Below are positions 1 through 7,915 of a DNA stretch of 64,000 bases, in pieces; position 1 is the stretch's first letter, and each line of letters begins with the position of its first letter. The stretch is from Rugamonas apoptosis. GTDB lineage: Bacteria > Pseudomonadota > Gammaproteobacteria > Burkholderiales > Burkholderiaceae_D. A program made the position numbers and the translations under genes. Below the pieces are notes generated by a model. It did no database searches and was not told the DNA's origin. It saw only the letters and a program-made list of their open reading frames with translations. The DNA lies in assembly GCF_014042355.1 (NCBI RefSeq), contig NZ_JACEZU010000001.1, positions 558,001 through 622,000 of the forward strand, read 5' to 3'.

Positions 1-1
1 A

Positions 2-517
2 TTCGCCACCGTCCTTACGATCACGACCGTATCGGCATCCGCAGCAAACCCATGCATTTCCTACGCTACCGAAGCCAACGCCGCCATCGCCAAGGCACTG
101 GCCGCCGATTCCGTCCGAACCTTTAACGACATCTACTTCAACAGCAAAGGCGCATTCGTTCTGAATTCCGACTATTCCGGGCAAAACTATGACTTCATCC
201 TGAAGTCCTACACGCTTCCCGCCAGTCTCGGTAAGAAGATGTACTATCGCTTCACGGACGCAACCTACAAGGGCATTCGCAACGGTACCGGCGCAATCGT
301 ATGCAGCATGCGCGGTGAGTTCAGCGACGGCTTCTCGGTCAATACGGACGTGCGCAACTTCGACATCGACCACCAGATGGTCTATAGCCGCGAAGAAGCC
401 AACGGCGGCATGACGTTCGTTCCGGCTGGTCTGGCCCGCTGGGTTATCGTGCTGGCGATCTCGAAAACGGTCGTCAATGACCCAACTTACAAAGCCGAGA
501 TGGCGAAGTTCCAATGA
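2..517 (+). CDS. Secreted protein of unknown function, 5' end missing
   Basis: The reading frame is open from the left edge to a TGA at 515-517, so the start lies outside the window. The first visible residues (FATVLTITTVSASANPC) look like the end of a signal peptide with cleavage after ASA, which predicts export. The remaining ~155 residues are rich in small and aromatic residues, with motifs such as NSDYSGQNYDF and VNTDVRNFDIDH, and match no family I recognise. The first internal ATG at 239 would discard the signal peptide and is not preferred. An intrinsic terminator follows 55 bp downstream. Base composition is lower in GC than the core genes to the right, as elsewhere in the first 9.5 kb. 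Confidence 0.6.
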   Translation, partial: FATVLTITTVSASAANPCISYATEANAAIAKALAADSVRTFNDIYFNSKGAFVLNSDYSGQNYDFILKSYTLPASLGKKMYYRFTDATYKGIRNGTGAIVCSMRGEFSDGFSVNTDVRNFDIDHQMVYSREEANGGMTFVPAGLARWVIVLAISKTVVNDPTYKAEMAKFQ

Positions 518-571
518 GCTAAAAATTCCGAATACTCAGCATCGACCACCGAGCCGTTACGGCTACCACAA

Positions 572-609
572 AACGCCCGACGATCCACCTGGATCTTCGG
601 GCGTTTTTC
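572..609 (+). terminator. Rho-independent terminator
   Basis: A 9-bp perfect stem (AACGCCCGA at 572-580 with TCGGGCGTT at 597-605) is followed by a T-rich run. It lies just after the secreted-protein gene and separates it from the radical-SAM gene. Confidence 0.8.
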
Positions 610-638
610 ATTTTCCCAATCAAATCAAGGCTTCCATC

Positions 639-885
639 ATGAGCAATGCATCCCCTCGCCCACTCCTTACGTGGTCACCCATTCCGCCCCAGCCATCGCA
701 CCCACGCTGGCTACGGCGTTGCGTCGGTCTAGTTCGCCATCTCGCTGAACATGCAGGCCGCATTGGCAACCGTGACCGAAAGGCCGGCCAATGAGACCGA
801 AATCCCCCAACTTTTCGATTGTGGTGAACTGGAGGGAAAAAGGATTCGGCTGTGCCAAGGCATGCACCTACTGCAACTGGCGTGA
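639..885 (+). pseudogene. Possible decayed small gene ahead of the radical-SAM gene
   Basis: An ATG at 639 with an AAGG motif upstream opens a 51-codon frame ending in TGA at 792-794, overlapping the ATG of the next gene. The more protein-like translation moves between frames: frame 2 gives a Thr/Ala-rich stretch (TPYVVTHSAPAIAPTLATAL), and frame 1 continues from about 730, after an in-frame TAG, with FAISLNMQAALATVTERPA. This pattern fits a small gene broken by indels and a stop. No family is recognised, and composition alone could produce the appearance. Confidence 0.22.
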
Positions 886-1957
886 TTCACCACTGCTACC
901 GCACGGCGGCCAAAGCAAGGAAGAAATTTCCTCCTTTATTAAGAAATGTGATAAACCGTTTATCACAATAAGCGGAGGTGCAGATCCCTTATACAAATTC
1001 GAGGAGTATTCCCCGCAACTGCTGGCGATGATCCAGACCATTAAGGAACATGGCTACAAGGCCCGCATCATCACCCGTGAACTCCAGCACATCGCCAAAC
1101 TGCGTGGCATCGTCGATTACTTTTCGGTGTCCCTCGATACAGACGTGCTGGATGCGCTGGGGCGCTATCAGCACGAATGGGATGGATTAGACATTGAATA
1201 CTCGCTGGTCCTGCCACCATTACCCACCGCCGATATTGTCTCGCTAAAACCCCAGTATTTCGCGCTATACCGCCGCCTTGGTCGGCGTCTGGTGCTGCGC
1301 GAGAACCTCAACAGCATCTATCCGCTCGATTTCGATCAGTTGACCTTCGGCCATACTGGCATCGTATTCGTCACCAAGGATCTATGCCTATCTGGTCGAT
1401 ATCTCTCCACGGTGGATTGCGTCGGCCACGACATCGTGCAGGATACCGAGCAGCTGGCGCGCTATCTCATGAACGAGCCGCGCCTGCATTTGTTTGGCGG
1501 CTTCGTCAAGCACCTACTTTCGCCGAGGGTCCATCCAGAGTATTCGGACATCGACCTGATATCTCAAACCACCGACACGATGCGGATTCTGGAGGACCAG
1601 TTTTCCTACACCTTCAAGGACGTATCGCAATCAGCGACCAGCTATCCCCGCTACTTCCTCGGCAAATCAGAACGTGCAGGTAAGACCATCCAACTCATTC
1701 TAATGAACTCGTCGGCCGATGCAATGAAATTCATCGCAGCGGCGCAATACGACGCTGATCGCGTGAGCTTCAGTGCTGGCCAATTCCATTTCGACGGCAC
1801 GGTCGGCGAAGAGGTCATCCGCAACGCCATCAACACCAAGCAGATCAATCTCATTAGCGATGCACGGGACCTCAGCCTATTCAGCATCAATCGCCCCCAA
1901 GTCGAGCAGCGTCACAAAATCAAGCTGCTGCGAAAAGGCTTCACCATCAACAATTAA
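791..1957 (+). CDS. Radical SAM protein fused to a nucleotidyltransferase-like domain
   Basis: This 388-aa protein carries a radical-SAM cluster motif C21-x3-C25-x2-C28 (CAKACTYC), expected to bind a [4Fe-4S] cluster and S-adenosylmethionine. ISGGAD at 60-65 occupies the place of the usual GGE SAM-binding motif. The N-terminal ~220 residues fit a compact radical-SAM barrel. The C-terminal part has FGG at 235-237 followed by SDIDL at 252-256, recalling the hG[GS]...DhD signature of polymerase-beta/tRNA nucleotidyltransferase folds, although the spacing (15 residues) is slightly long. The start is ATG with AAAGG about 7 nt upstream. A gene of unknown function follows 13 bp downstream, so the two are probably co-transcribed. 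The substrate cannot be deduced; the radical-SAM call is firm and the nucleotidyltransferase call is tentative. The low GC fits mobile-element cargo. Confidence 0.72.
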   Translation: MRPKSPNFSIVVNWREKGFGCAKACTYCNWRDSPLLPHGGQSKEEISSFIKKCDKPFITISGGADPLYKFEEYSPQLLAMIQTIKEHGYKARIITRELQHIAKLRGIVDYFSVSLDTDVLDALGRYQHEWDGLDIEYSLVLPPLPTADIVSLKPQYFALYRRLGRRLVLRENLNSIYPLDFDQLTFGHTGIVFVTKDLCLSGRYLSTVDCVGHDIVQDTEQLARYLMNEPRLHLFGGFVKHLLSPRVHPEYSDIDLISQTTDTMRILEDQFSYTFKDVSQSATSYPRYFLGKSERAGKTIQLILMNSSADAMKFIAAAQYDADRVSFSAGQFHFDGTVGEEVIRNAINTKQINLISDARDLSLFSINRPQVEQRHKIKLLRKGFTINN

Positions 1958-1970
1958 AGGACTTCAAACC

Positions 1971-2708
1971 ATGCAAGCCACCATCTATATCAGCGATGCA
2001 GCAATGGCGACCGTCAACGCCATCAAGGACCTGGACTATTACGATCGCGTATCCCTCAGCGACGATCCGGCTACCGATCTGAGCACGTCGCCAGGCTACT
2101 ACCTGAACACCAATGAACTTCGCCTTGCGTCACTTCCTCCGAACGCAGTAGTTTCTCTCCAAGTCACGCCGACCGATATCGCAACATCCGGCCAAAGGCT
2201 GACTGCCCCTGCCAACCTACGTGGCCCAATCTTCTCAGGCGCACCGAATCTTCCGCAGGACTATGCCAAGATCATCAAGTACTGGTCGCCGCTGGTTCCA
2301 ACCACCCATCATCGGGGGGCTGTATTTTTTCAAAACGTCCTCAACTGCTACTGCGTTAAGCTCACCGACAGCGACGAAGCAGGCGAAACCATTGCCGGAG
2401 ACGGCAATAGTGGCAGCGACGATATCTTGCTGAGCGACGGTCTCGTCATCATCGTCCAAGGGCTGGCCGCAGCGGTGGAAAAATTGGACCCGGACCATTT
2501 CGTAGCGCTAACCATTCCGATCAATACGGCCATGCTTGGCATTGAAGTAGAGGGCTATCAATCCACGCAGGAATATCTCCCATTCACCTACGAACAATCA
2601 GAAACGCTGTATCTCCGTGTCTCAGATGTGCTGGCATCGCCCGATCCCGACAGCATCATTTTGTCGGCACTACACAGCCTGATGTCCAGCTACGGGTATA
2701 CGTACTGA
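1971..2708 (+). CDS. Unknown protein co-transcribed with the radical SAM gene
   Basis: This 245-aa protein is not recognised. The ATG at 1971 is preferred over an in-frame upstream start at 1773 because the latter would lie deep inside the previous gene, whereas AAAGGA sits about 10 nt before 1971. The sequence starts MQATIYISDAAM and contains an acidic Gly-rich segment (GDGNSGSDD). It shows no obvious membrane segments, no signal peptide and no catalytic motif I can name. The short distance (13 bp) from the radical-SAM/nucleotidyltransferase gene suggests it is a partner or a substrate of that enzyme; this is inference from position only. Confidence 0.6.
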   Translation: MQATIYISDAAMATVNAIKDLDYYDRVSLSDDPATDLSTSPGYYLNTNELRLASLPPNAVVSLQVTPTDIATSGQRLTAPANLRGPIFSGAPNLPQDYAKIIKYWSPLVPTTHHRGAVFFQNVLNCYCVKLTDSDEAGETIAGDGNSGSDDILLSDGLVIIVQGLAAAVEKLDPDHFVALTIPINTAMLGIEVEGYQSTQEYLPFTYEQSETLYLRVSDVLASPDPDSIILSALHSLMSSYGYTY

Positions 2709-3776
2709 GCTTATCTCCCCTGCACCTTGATAAATCTCCCAGCCAATTTCCAACGGCACCAATAATCGCAAGGAGGTCCGATCAGCCGCATTCGATTTCC
2801 CAGAAATCGAAGCAGCGAATCATCACGCAATATAGAGAGGGGGACAAGAAGCCAGCATCGGCGCTTGGGACAGGTGGCGACACGGCGACATTGGCGACAC
2901 ATCCTCCCTCAACAATGTCGCCGTGTCGCCAAGTCGTCCGCCACCGTCCACGCCAGTTGCGCATTATTACGCATCCCTTCATCAAATCCGCCGCGCTCTC
3001 CGCACGGTCAACCGTAAAGGCCGGAAATGGACCGAACCGAAGGGTATTCGTCCAGCACTCAAACCGTCCTACTTCGCATAGATCGAGGCTCGCGCCGAGT
3101 TTATGCGAATTGAGCACCCTGTACGTAGCAGCCAGTTCCTGGGACTTGTTAGACCTGCCTCGACAAGTCAGCCAAAAGAGAAAAATTTATGGAGAGCAAA
3201 AAATACACTTGACACACAGAAATCATTGATGCAACATTGCAACCACATTAAATGGCGACCCTTCAGGAGCTTGTCACTCTACTGGTCATATGTCCATAAG
3301 ATTTACCCTACATGACAGGTTCGTACCGGCTTCCCAGTCAAGCCCAAGCGTCGAACCGGTTCGTTAGGCTTTCCGCGTAAAGCCAATGCGTCCGAATCTC
3401 TATGGCGCCCCAGATGTTAATCATCTAGGCGCTCTAATAAATCACATACAGGGCCGGTGGCTCCGTGATCCAATTGGATTACGCCATTCACCGGCACGAC
3501 AGTGCATTAGGGATTCGTTTTAGTCCCCTTGCGTCAATGCTCAGTACCACCAGCAAAATGCGCTGGTGCTTGTAGCGCTGCGCCCGGAAGACTAACTTCG
3601 TGCTGCCAATTAACGCAGCCAAGTCGACGCCAACGAAAAGCGTTCCTTCATCCACTTCAGCGGCTTTCGTTCCTTGCGAACGAAGCGCGCGCCATCGTCA
3701 CGCCCCACGCCAAATGCGCGGCTGCTCGTGACACCCCAAATTAACAACGGCGTCGCTAACTTCTTAAGGCGACAAG
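2709..3776. other. Long non-coding, hairpin-rich stretch before the DUF3987 gene
   Basis: No convincing complete gene is visible. The plus frame 2836-3081 has no good start but ends in a plausible basic C-terminus (RALRTVNRKGRKWTEPKG), so it may be a gene relic. Several perfect or near-perfect stem-loops follow: GGCTT/AAGCC at 3328-3344, GGCTTT/AAAGCC at 3367-3384 (the two lie in a diverged ~28-bp direct repeat), GCCGGTG/CACCGGC at 3453-3495 enclosing the palindrome ATCCAATTGGAT, CACCAGC/GCTGGTG near 3546-3567, and TTCGTTC/GAACGAA near 3667-3685. Such density fits a replication origin or control region of a mobile element. A TTGACA hexamer near 3210 is a possible -35 box with no clear -10. 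Confidence 0.4.
2875..2931. repeat. 19-bp perfect inverted repeat, related to 5519-5544
   Basis: TGGCGACACGGCGACATTG at 2875-2893 is the exact reverse complement of 2913-2931, with a 19-nt loop between. The minus strand of 2876-2901 is identical over 26 bp to 5519-5544, so copies flank the DUF3987 gene. Some frames of the repeat encode GDIGDT. Confidence 0.85.
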
Positions 3777-5405
3777 ATGGATCTGCAAAATAATACTGCT
3801 GTTGCGGAACAAGACAGCGCGCATCAGCCAGTTCTGAAGAAAAAACCGACGTTCAAGGAGCTCGCAACAAAAATTAAAGAGGAACGAGCACGGCGCGCCA
3901 AGTTCTTGGCCGAGTACGAGAAAAAAAGGGCCCAGGAAGACGACGCAACTACCGACGGCGAGGATGAATTCGACACCGATGAAGTTGCGCCCGCCGCGTC
4001 GCCTTCGGCTGGGCAGAAAATGCCTCCACCGCCACCAGCAAACACTACTGTCACCGACGAGCAGGAAGAGCTGCCGCCGACGCCATCAAACGCTGGCCGC
4101 ATCGTCGTCAAACAGAAACCGCCATACCCGGTGCACGCCTTTGGCGTCTTCTTAGAAGGGCTCATCATGCTGATCGCGAGTGCCATTCAAGTGGCTCCGG
4201 AATTGGTCGGCTCCGTTATGCTCGGTATGCTGTCTGCGCTGGCGCAGCCGTTGATCAATGTCTCCGTCAAGGCGTCCGGCAAGGGTATGCCTGTTTCGCT
4301 CAATCTATTCATCATCGCCGCTTCGGGAGAACGCAAGTCCAGCACGCTGCAAGCCGTGGCAAAGCCGATGTACCTCGCAATCAGCCGTGCCATAGATCAG
4401 CGCCGCCAAATGATCATCCAGGACATTACGGTGGACGGGATGGTCGTCGGCTTGATCGAACGTTGCGTTGCCCAATACCTCCTTGTAATGGAAGGGGCTA
4501 CGCTGCTCTCCGGCCATGCCATGAAGCAGGAAAATCTGGGGCGTTTTCTGGGTATTGTGTCTTCGCTGTACTCGAATGAAGCCATCTCTCGTACCCGGGT
4601 CGATCAGCATTGCACCGGCGAAGATCGCCGCCTCAGCGCGACCATCTTCACGCAACCTATCGTCGCTATGGAGTTTCTGAGTTCCGAAATGGTGATGCAG
4701 CAGGGCCTGGGCAACCGCTTCCTGTACAGCCAACCTCAATCGCTCGTCGGTTCGCGTCAGTTTAATGACATTGACCTGGACAGCGACCCGCTGTATCTGG
4801 ATTACTGCGAAAAAATCGGCGCGCTGGCTAATTTGCCCTGGACCATCAACGAACACACTCAAGGCGTTGAGCCTCAAACGATGCGGCTTAGCTCCGAAGC
4901 CAAACAAGTATGGGCGATCTATTACAACAAGCAGGAACTGGCCGCTGGCCCCGGCGGCGAAATGGCGACACACGCCGGATATGTAACCCGCTTCGCGGAA
5001 CAGGTCTTACGCACCTCAGCCGTGCTGGAATTCGTCGAGAATCCACACGCGGTAACGATTAGCGCGGACACCATGGCTCGCGCAATCGAGTTGGGCGACT
5101 ATTACTTAGGCTCCGCCATGGAAGCATTCACCGCTGCCCCAGCCAATAAGACCGAACTTGATGCCCGCACCTTACTGGAATGGATGAAGAACAAAACGGT
5201 TGAACTCAACATGTATGCGATCCCTGCTCGCATGATGTACCAAGACGGTCCACGCTGCGCTCGCCCATCTACGCGCACCAATGAACTGCTCAGCGTCCTA
5301 CTGGCGCGCGGCGAGGTGAGCAAGGACGCCAGACCCGTCCAATACAAAGGCAAGCGTTCAAACGACAACTATACCGTGACAGGCATGGGCAACGAACCCG
5401 AGTAG
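3777..5405 (+). CDS. DUF3987-family ATPase / replication protein of a mobile element
   Basis: This 542-aa protein has a charged, probably coiled N-terminus (about 1-60), an acidic and proline-rich linker (about 60-110), and then a domain matching the DUF3987 family found in phage satellites and integrative elements. The family's modified P-loop is visible as SGERKSST at 183-190, in place of a classical GxxxxGK[ST]. DUF3987 proteins are thought to act as helicase- or primase-associated replication ATPases; that role is inferred here. The start is ATG with AAGG about 7 nt upstream. The gene lies between a hairpin-rich non-coding region and a tyrosine integrase, the usual context of element replication genes. 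It is bracketed by copies of a 26-bp repeat. The C-terminus is complete, with a TAG stop at 5403-5405. Confidence 0.75.
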   Translation: MDLQNNTAVAEQDSAHQPVLKKKPTFKELATKIKEERARRAKFLAEYEKKRAQEDDATTDGEDEFDTDEVAPAASPSAGQKMPPPPPANTTVTDEQEELPPTPSNAGRIVVKQKPPYPVHAFGVFLEGLIMLIASAIQVAPELVGSVMLGMLSALAQPLINVSVKASGKGMPVSLNLFIIAASGERKSSTLQAVAKPMYLAISRAIDQRRQMIIQDITVDGMVVGLIERCVAQYLLVMEGATLLSGHAMKQENLGRFLGIVSSLYSNEAISRTRVDQHCTGEDRRLSATIFTQPIVAMEFLSSEMVMQQGLGNRFLYSQPQSLVGSRQFNDIDLDSDPLYLDYCEKIGALANLPWTINEHTQGVEPQTMRLSSEAKQVWAIYYNKQELAAGPGGEMATHAGYVTRFAEQVLRTSAVLEFVENPHAVTISADTMARAIELGDYYLGSAMEAFTAAPANKTELDARTLLEWMKNKTVELNMYAIPARMMYQDGPRCARPSTRTNELLSVLLARGEVSKDARPVQYKGKRSNDNYTVTGMGNEPE

Positions 5406-5518
5406 GTAGAAAGAAACTAAAGGCGACGTGGCCAGCACACGCAGGGCCATGTCTGCCGGAAGTTAAAGACCAGCTTGGACTCAATTCCGGGTAATACCGG
5501 TTCATTGCCGACCTTTCG

Positions 5519-5544
5519 TGTGTCGCCAATGTCGCCGTGTCGCC
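5519..5544 (+). repeat. 26-bp repeat copy downstream of the DUF3987 gene
   Basis: Positions 5519-5544 equal the reverse complement of 2876-2901 exactly, and 5527-5544 also equals 2913-2930 in direct orientation. The internal periodicity TGTCGCC-AATGTCGCC-GTGTCGCC makes it a small degenerate tandem repeat. It lies between the DUF3987 gene and the integrase. Confidence 0.85.
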
Positions 5545-5689
5545 CGCCCCCATCGCTGGCCGTGCATCTCATTTTGTAGCGGTCGATCAGCCGTAAACGG
5601 CATCCCGCTCAACAGGCATATGGCACGCCAGCAAGACCGAATTCGTATTAGCTATTAAACGAAAAATATTGGAAAGAAAGGCATCAATC

Positions 5690-6838
5690 ATGGCAGCATC
5701 TATTAAATGGACCAAAGCAGCACTGGAGAAATTGCCAGCACACGTCAAGGGCGCGAAGTCCAGCAATTACGAAGTTACCGATCCATCGACCGCAGGCCTG
5801 AAGCTACAGATCGGCGTGACTGGCCGCAAATTTTTCTGGTTCCGTTATACCTATCGTGGCGAAAAATGCTCAGTACGAATTGGTGAGTTTGGGCCACTGA
5901 GCATTGACCAAGCCCGGGCAAAGGCAATGGAGCACCGCGCTACGCTTGATCTCGGCGGCAACCCGCAGGAATTGCGCCTGCAGCTCAAAGCCATGCCGCT
6001 AGTAAGCGAGTTCGTTGAGGACTACATGGCGCAGGCAAAGCTGACGAAAATCACCTACAAAAACGATCAGGCCAAGTTCCGCGATTACATCTTGCCAGCC
6101 ATTGGCCACCTGCGACTGGGAGACGTGACGCAGAAGGACATTCAATTGCTGCTAGGGAGCCAGAAAGACAAACTTGCCAATTCAACAATTAACAGAATCC
6201 ACGCCCTGCTGAGCGTATTTTTCAATCTAGCTGTTTCGTACAAGAAAATTAAGGAGTCCCCTTGCGCCAACATGAAGAAACTGAAGGAAGCCAACAAGAA
6301 GGAACGCTTCCTGACCTCCGATCAGGTTCGCGAGATTCTCGCCATGGCGCAATTGGACATGAACCGCGTGGCAGCCAATGCGATCTCGGCGCTAATTTTG
6401 ACCGGCCTGCGCCGGGAGGAAATCCTGCGCAGCCGTCACGAGCATCTCGACCTGGAGAAGAAGTCGCTGTTCCTGCCAAAGACCAAGAGTGGCAAGTCTA
6501 GGCACGTGGCGCTGAACGATGCTGCGCTGCAAATATTCAAGTCCACGCCGCGCATCGACGGCTCGCCTTGGATCTTTCCTGGAAAAGACCCGATGAAGCC
6601 GTTGAACAATCCGACCAAGGCATGGCACCGCATCCTAGCTGCCGCTGGCGTGGAACGTTGCCGACTGCATGATTGCCGACACACCTTTGCCAGCCTGCTG
6701 GTGAATGCTGGTGCGACGCTTTATCAGGTACAGTTGCTTTTAGGACATGCATCGAATGCAACAACCCAGCGCTATGCACACCTTTCTACGAGTACCTTGC
6801 GTGATACGTCGCAGATGGTCGCCAATCTGGTGAGCTAG
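5690..6838 (+). CDS. Tyrosine recombinase / integrase (P4-type, Arm-DNA-binding)
   Basis: This site-specific recombinase would integrate and excise the surrounding element. The 382-aa protein has an N-terminal DUF4102-like arm-binding domain (about 1-95, with FFWFRYTYRGEKCSVRIG), a core-binding SAM-like domain (about 100-185) and a catalytic domain. The catalytic residues are intact: R241 (TGLRREE), H327 and R330 (HDCRHTF), H353 (LLGHAS) and the nucleophile Y362 (QRYAHL). The ATG at 5690 is chosen because AAAGG lies 8 nt upstream; an in-frame TTG at 5669 precedes that site. It is followed by a strong terminator and then an IS3 remnant. No tRNA or att core is recognisable beside it, so the integration site is unresolved. 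It appears functional. Confidence 0.93.
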   Translation: MAASIKWTKAALEKLPAHVKGAKSSNYEVTDPSTAGLKLQIGVTGRKFFWFRYTYRGEKCSVRIGEFGPLSIDQARAKAMEHRATLDLGGNPQELRLQLKAMPLVSEFVEDYMAQAKLTKITYKNDQAKFRDYILPAIGHLRLGDVTQKDIQLLLGSQKDKLANSTINRIHALLSVFFNLAVSYKKIKESPCANMKKLKEANKKERFLTSDQVREILAMAQLDMNRVAANAISALILTGLRREEILRSRHEHLDLEKKSLFLPKTKSGKSRHVALNDAALQIFKSTPRIDGSPWIFPGKDPMKPLNNPTKAWHRILAAAGVERCRLHDCRHTFASLLVNAGATLYQVQLLLGHASNATTQRYAHLSTSTLRDTSQMVANLVS

Positions 6839-6866
6839 GCAAATACCGATTCGGGAAACTCGATAC

Positions 6867-6903
6867 GGGCTACGATCTGACGACGTAGCCCATATTTTTT
6901 TTT
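6867..6903 (+). terminator. Terminator of the integrase gene
   Basis: GGGCTACG at 6867-6874 pairs perfectly with CGTAGCCC at 6884-6891, followed by ATATTTTTTTTT. It lies 28 bp after the integrase stop codon and directly abuts the IS remnant. Confidence 0.85.
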
Positions 6904-7015
6904 GAGCAAACGCCTCCAACTCCTTTGTGCGCGGGCTTTCCGGGCTAATGCACCAAGCATAGTAACCGCTGGGGTGAACTCCGACCATTTTGCACAGGCG
7001 TCGGATTGAATACAC
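6904..7015 (-). pseudogene. IS3 orfB transposase remnant (N-terminus only)
   Basis: In the frame expected for the frameshifted orfB, the minus strand encodes YSIRRLCKMVGVHPSGYYAW, the typical start of IS3-family OrfB (the HTH_21 region). Similarity stops after about 40 residues, where the frame runs into the integrase terminator. The DDE catalytic domain is absent, so no active transposase can be made. Confidence 0.75.
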
Positions 7016-7044
7016 AGCCTCGTGCTCGCGAATGAAGGCGTACC

Positions 7045-7323
7045 TTACCCGGACGTCTTGGCAAAGTACGCAGCGGCCTTTCGCAAAATATCGCGCTCCT
7101 CAGTGACGCGCTTAAGCTCGGCCTTCAGGCGCCGCATTTCCTCGGCTTGTGCATCGTTGGCCTTACGCTCGGTATCTGGAACGCCGTAGCGCTTGATCCA
7201 TGCGTAGATGCTGTGAATGCTCACGCTAAGGCGCTCTGCCACCTCCGCTGCAGGATGGCCACGATCAATCACCTGCTTGACTGCCGCGACCTTGAATTCT
7301 TCCGTGTACCGCTTTCCACTCAT
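7045..7323 (-). CDS. IS3-family transposase OrfA
   Basis: The 92-aa protein MSGKRYTEEFK... is an IS3-type OrfA. It has an N-terminal helix-turn-helix of the HTH_8/transposase_8 class (about 5-50, with AEVAERLSVS and YAWIKRYG), followed by a C-terminal leucine-zipper-like segment (about 58-85, RRLKAELKRVTEERDILRKAA) that normally mediates multimerisation and the join to OrfB. The start is supported by AAAGGAG upstream. It is intact by itself, but the partner orfB is truncated. OrfA alone may bind leftover terminal repeats or repress, but cannot transpose the element. Confidence 0.9.
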   Translation of the reverse strand: MSGKRYTEEFKVAAVKQVIDRGHPAAEVAERLSVSIHSIYAWIKRYGVPDTERKANDAQAEEMRRLKAELKRVTEERDILRKAAAYFAKTSG

Positions 7324-7360
7324 GATGACTCCTTTGCCTAGAATTATGGCTCAGAAGTGT

Positions 7361-7915
7361 CTAGTGGTATGGTGGCGATTCAACCACTACGTGGCGAGAA
7401 TAGATGCGTAGTGACGCAACGATAGCCGCACTGACGACTATACCATTCATCATTTTAATGTGCTCATCCCGTGAGTAGATCAACGCTCCAATCTTCTGCT
7501 GCAACTTAATGTAGGGGGCATCTTTGGGATCAAGGAACGCAGCGTCCGGCCCTCCCACATCCACGAAGGAGATGAATTCGCGATATTCCATCCAGACGCC
7601 ATTGAGGGCATCTAGTGATATCTTCTTTCGCTTAGCCTCTCTTGTAAGATTTACAGCCATTTCATCGATCAAAAACGTTGGTGCGAATGCCTGAATCGTT
7701 CCCGCCTTCAAGAGCTCGAAAAGTTCAGTGCGCGCGCCGGCTGTTGCCCTTTTCTTTGTCATCCATAACAGGTCACCCATAAGTATGTTGGCATCAATGA
7801 TGAGAGAAAGCTGCGCGATGCCTGCAAACATCTTCAGCATCGGAACTGTTTCAAAAAGTGGACGTAGATCGTTCAGAACGTCCGAGCGAATACCAGAGGC
7901 GGAGATCTGAGGCAT
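7361..7915 (-). pseudogene. PIN-domain nuclease gene, 3' end cut by the IS remnant
   Basis: The 184 visible codons encode a PIN-like ribonuclease: SLIIDANILMGD places the first metal-binding acidic residue at D41, APTFLIDEM supplies the middle acidic position, and VGGPDAAFLDPKDAPY plus YSRDEH supply later ones. PIN proteins of this type that I recall run on for about another 100 residues, often with membrane segments. Here the frame stops after YSRHVVVESPPYH, at a TAG that belongs to the IS end. Truncation by the insertion is therefore likely, although the PIN fold itself may still be complete. No antitoxin gene is adjacent. A long non-coding stretch lies upstream. Confidence 0.6.

Larger units (their letters stand above)
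6904..7370 (-). mobile_element. Truncated IS3-family insertion sequence
   Basis: The segment holds a complete IS3-type orfA (7045-7323) and only the first ~40 codons of orfB. The retained end lies near 7350-7370, where the minus strand reads TAGACACTTCTGAGCC before the orfA ribosome site. The other end, with most of orfB and its DDE catalytic core, is missing and abuts the integrase terminator. The retained end interrupts the 3' part of the PIN-domain gene, so insertion into that gene was followed by a deletion that joined it to the integrase side. Confidence 0.75.

Noticed and set aside
3103..3315. 70-codon open frame upstream of the DUF3987 gene
   Set aside because: No ribosome binding site or family resemblance; it overlaps hairpins and a possible -35 box, so it is more likely non-coding.
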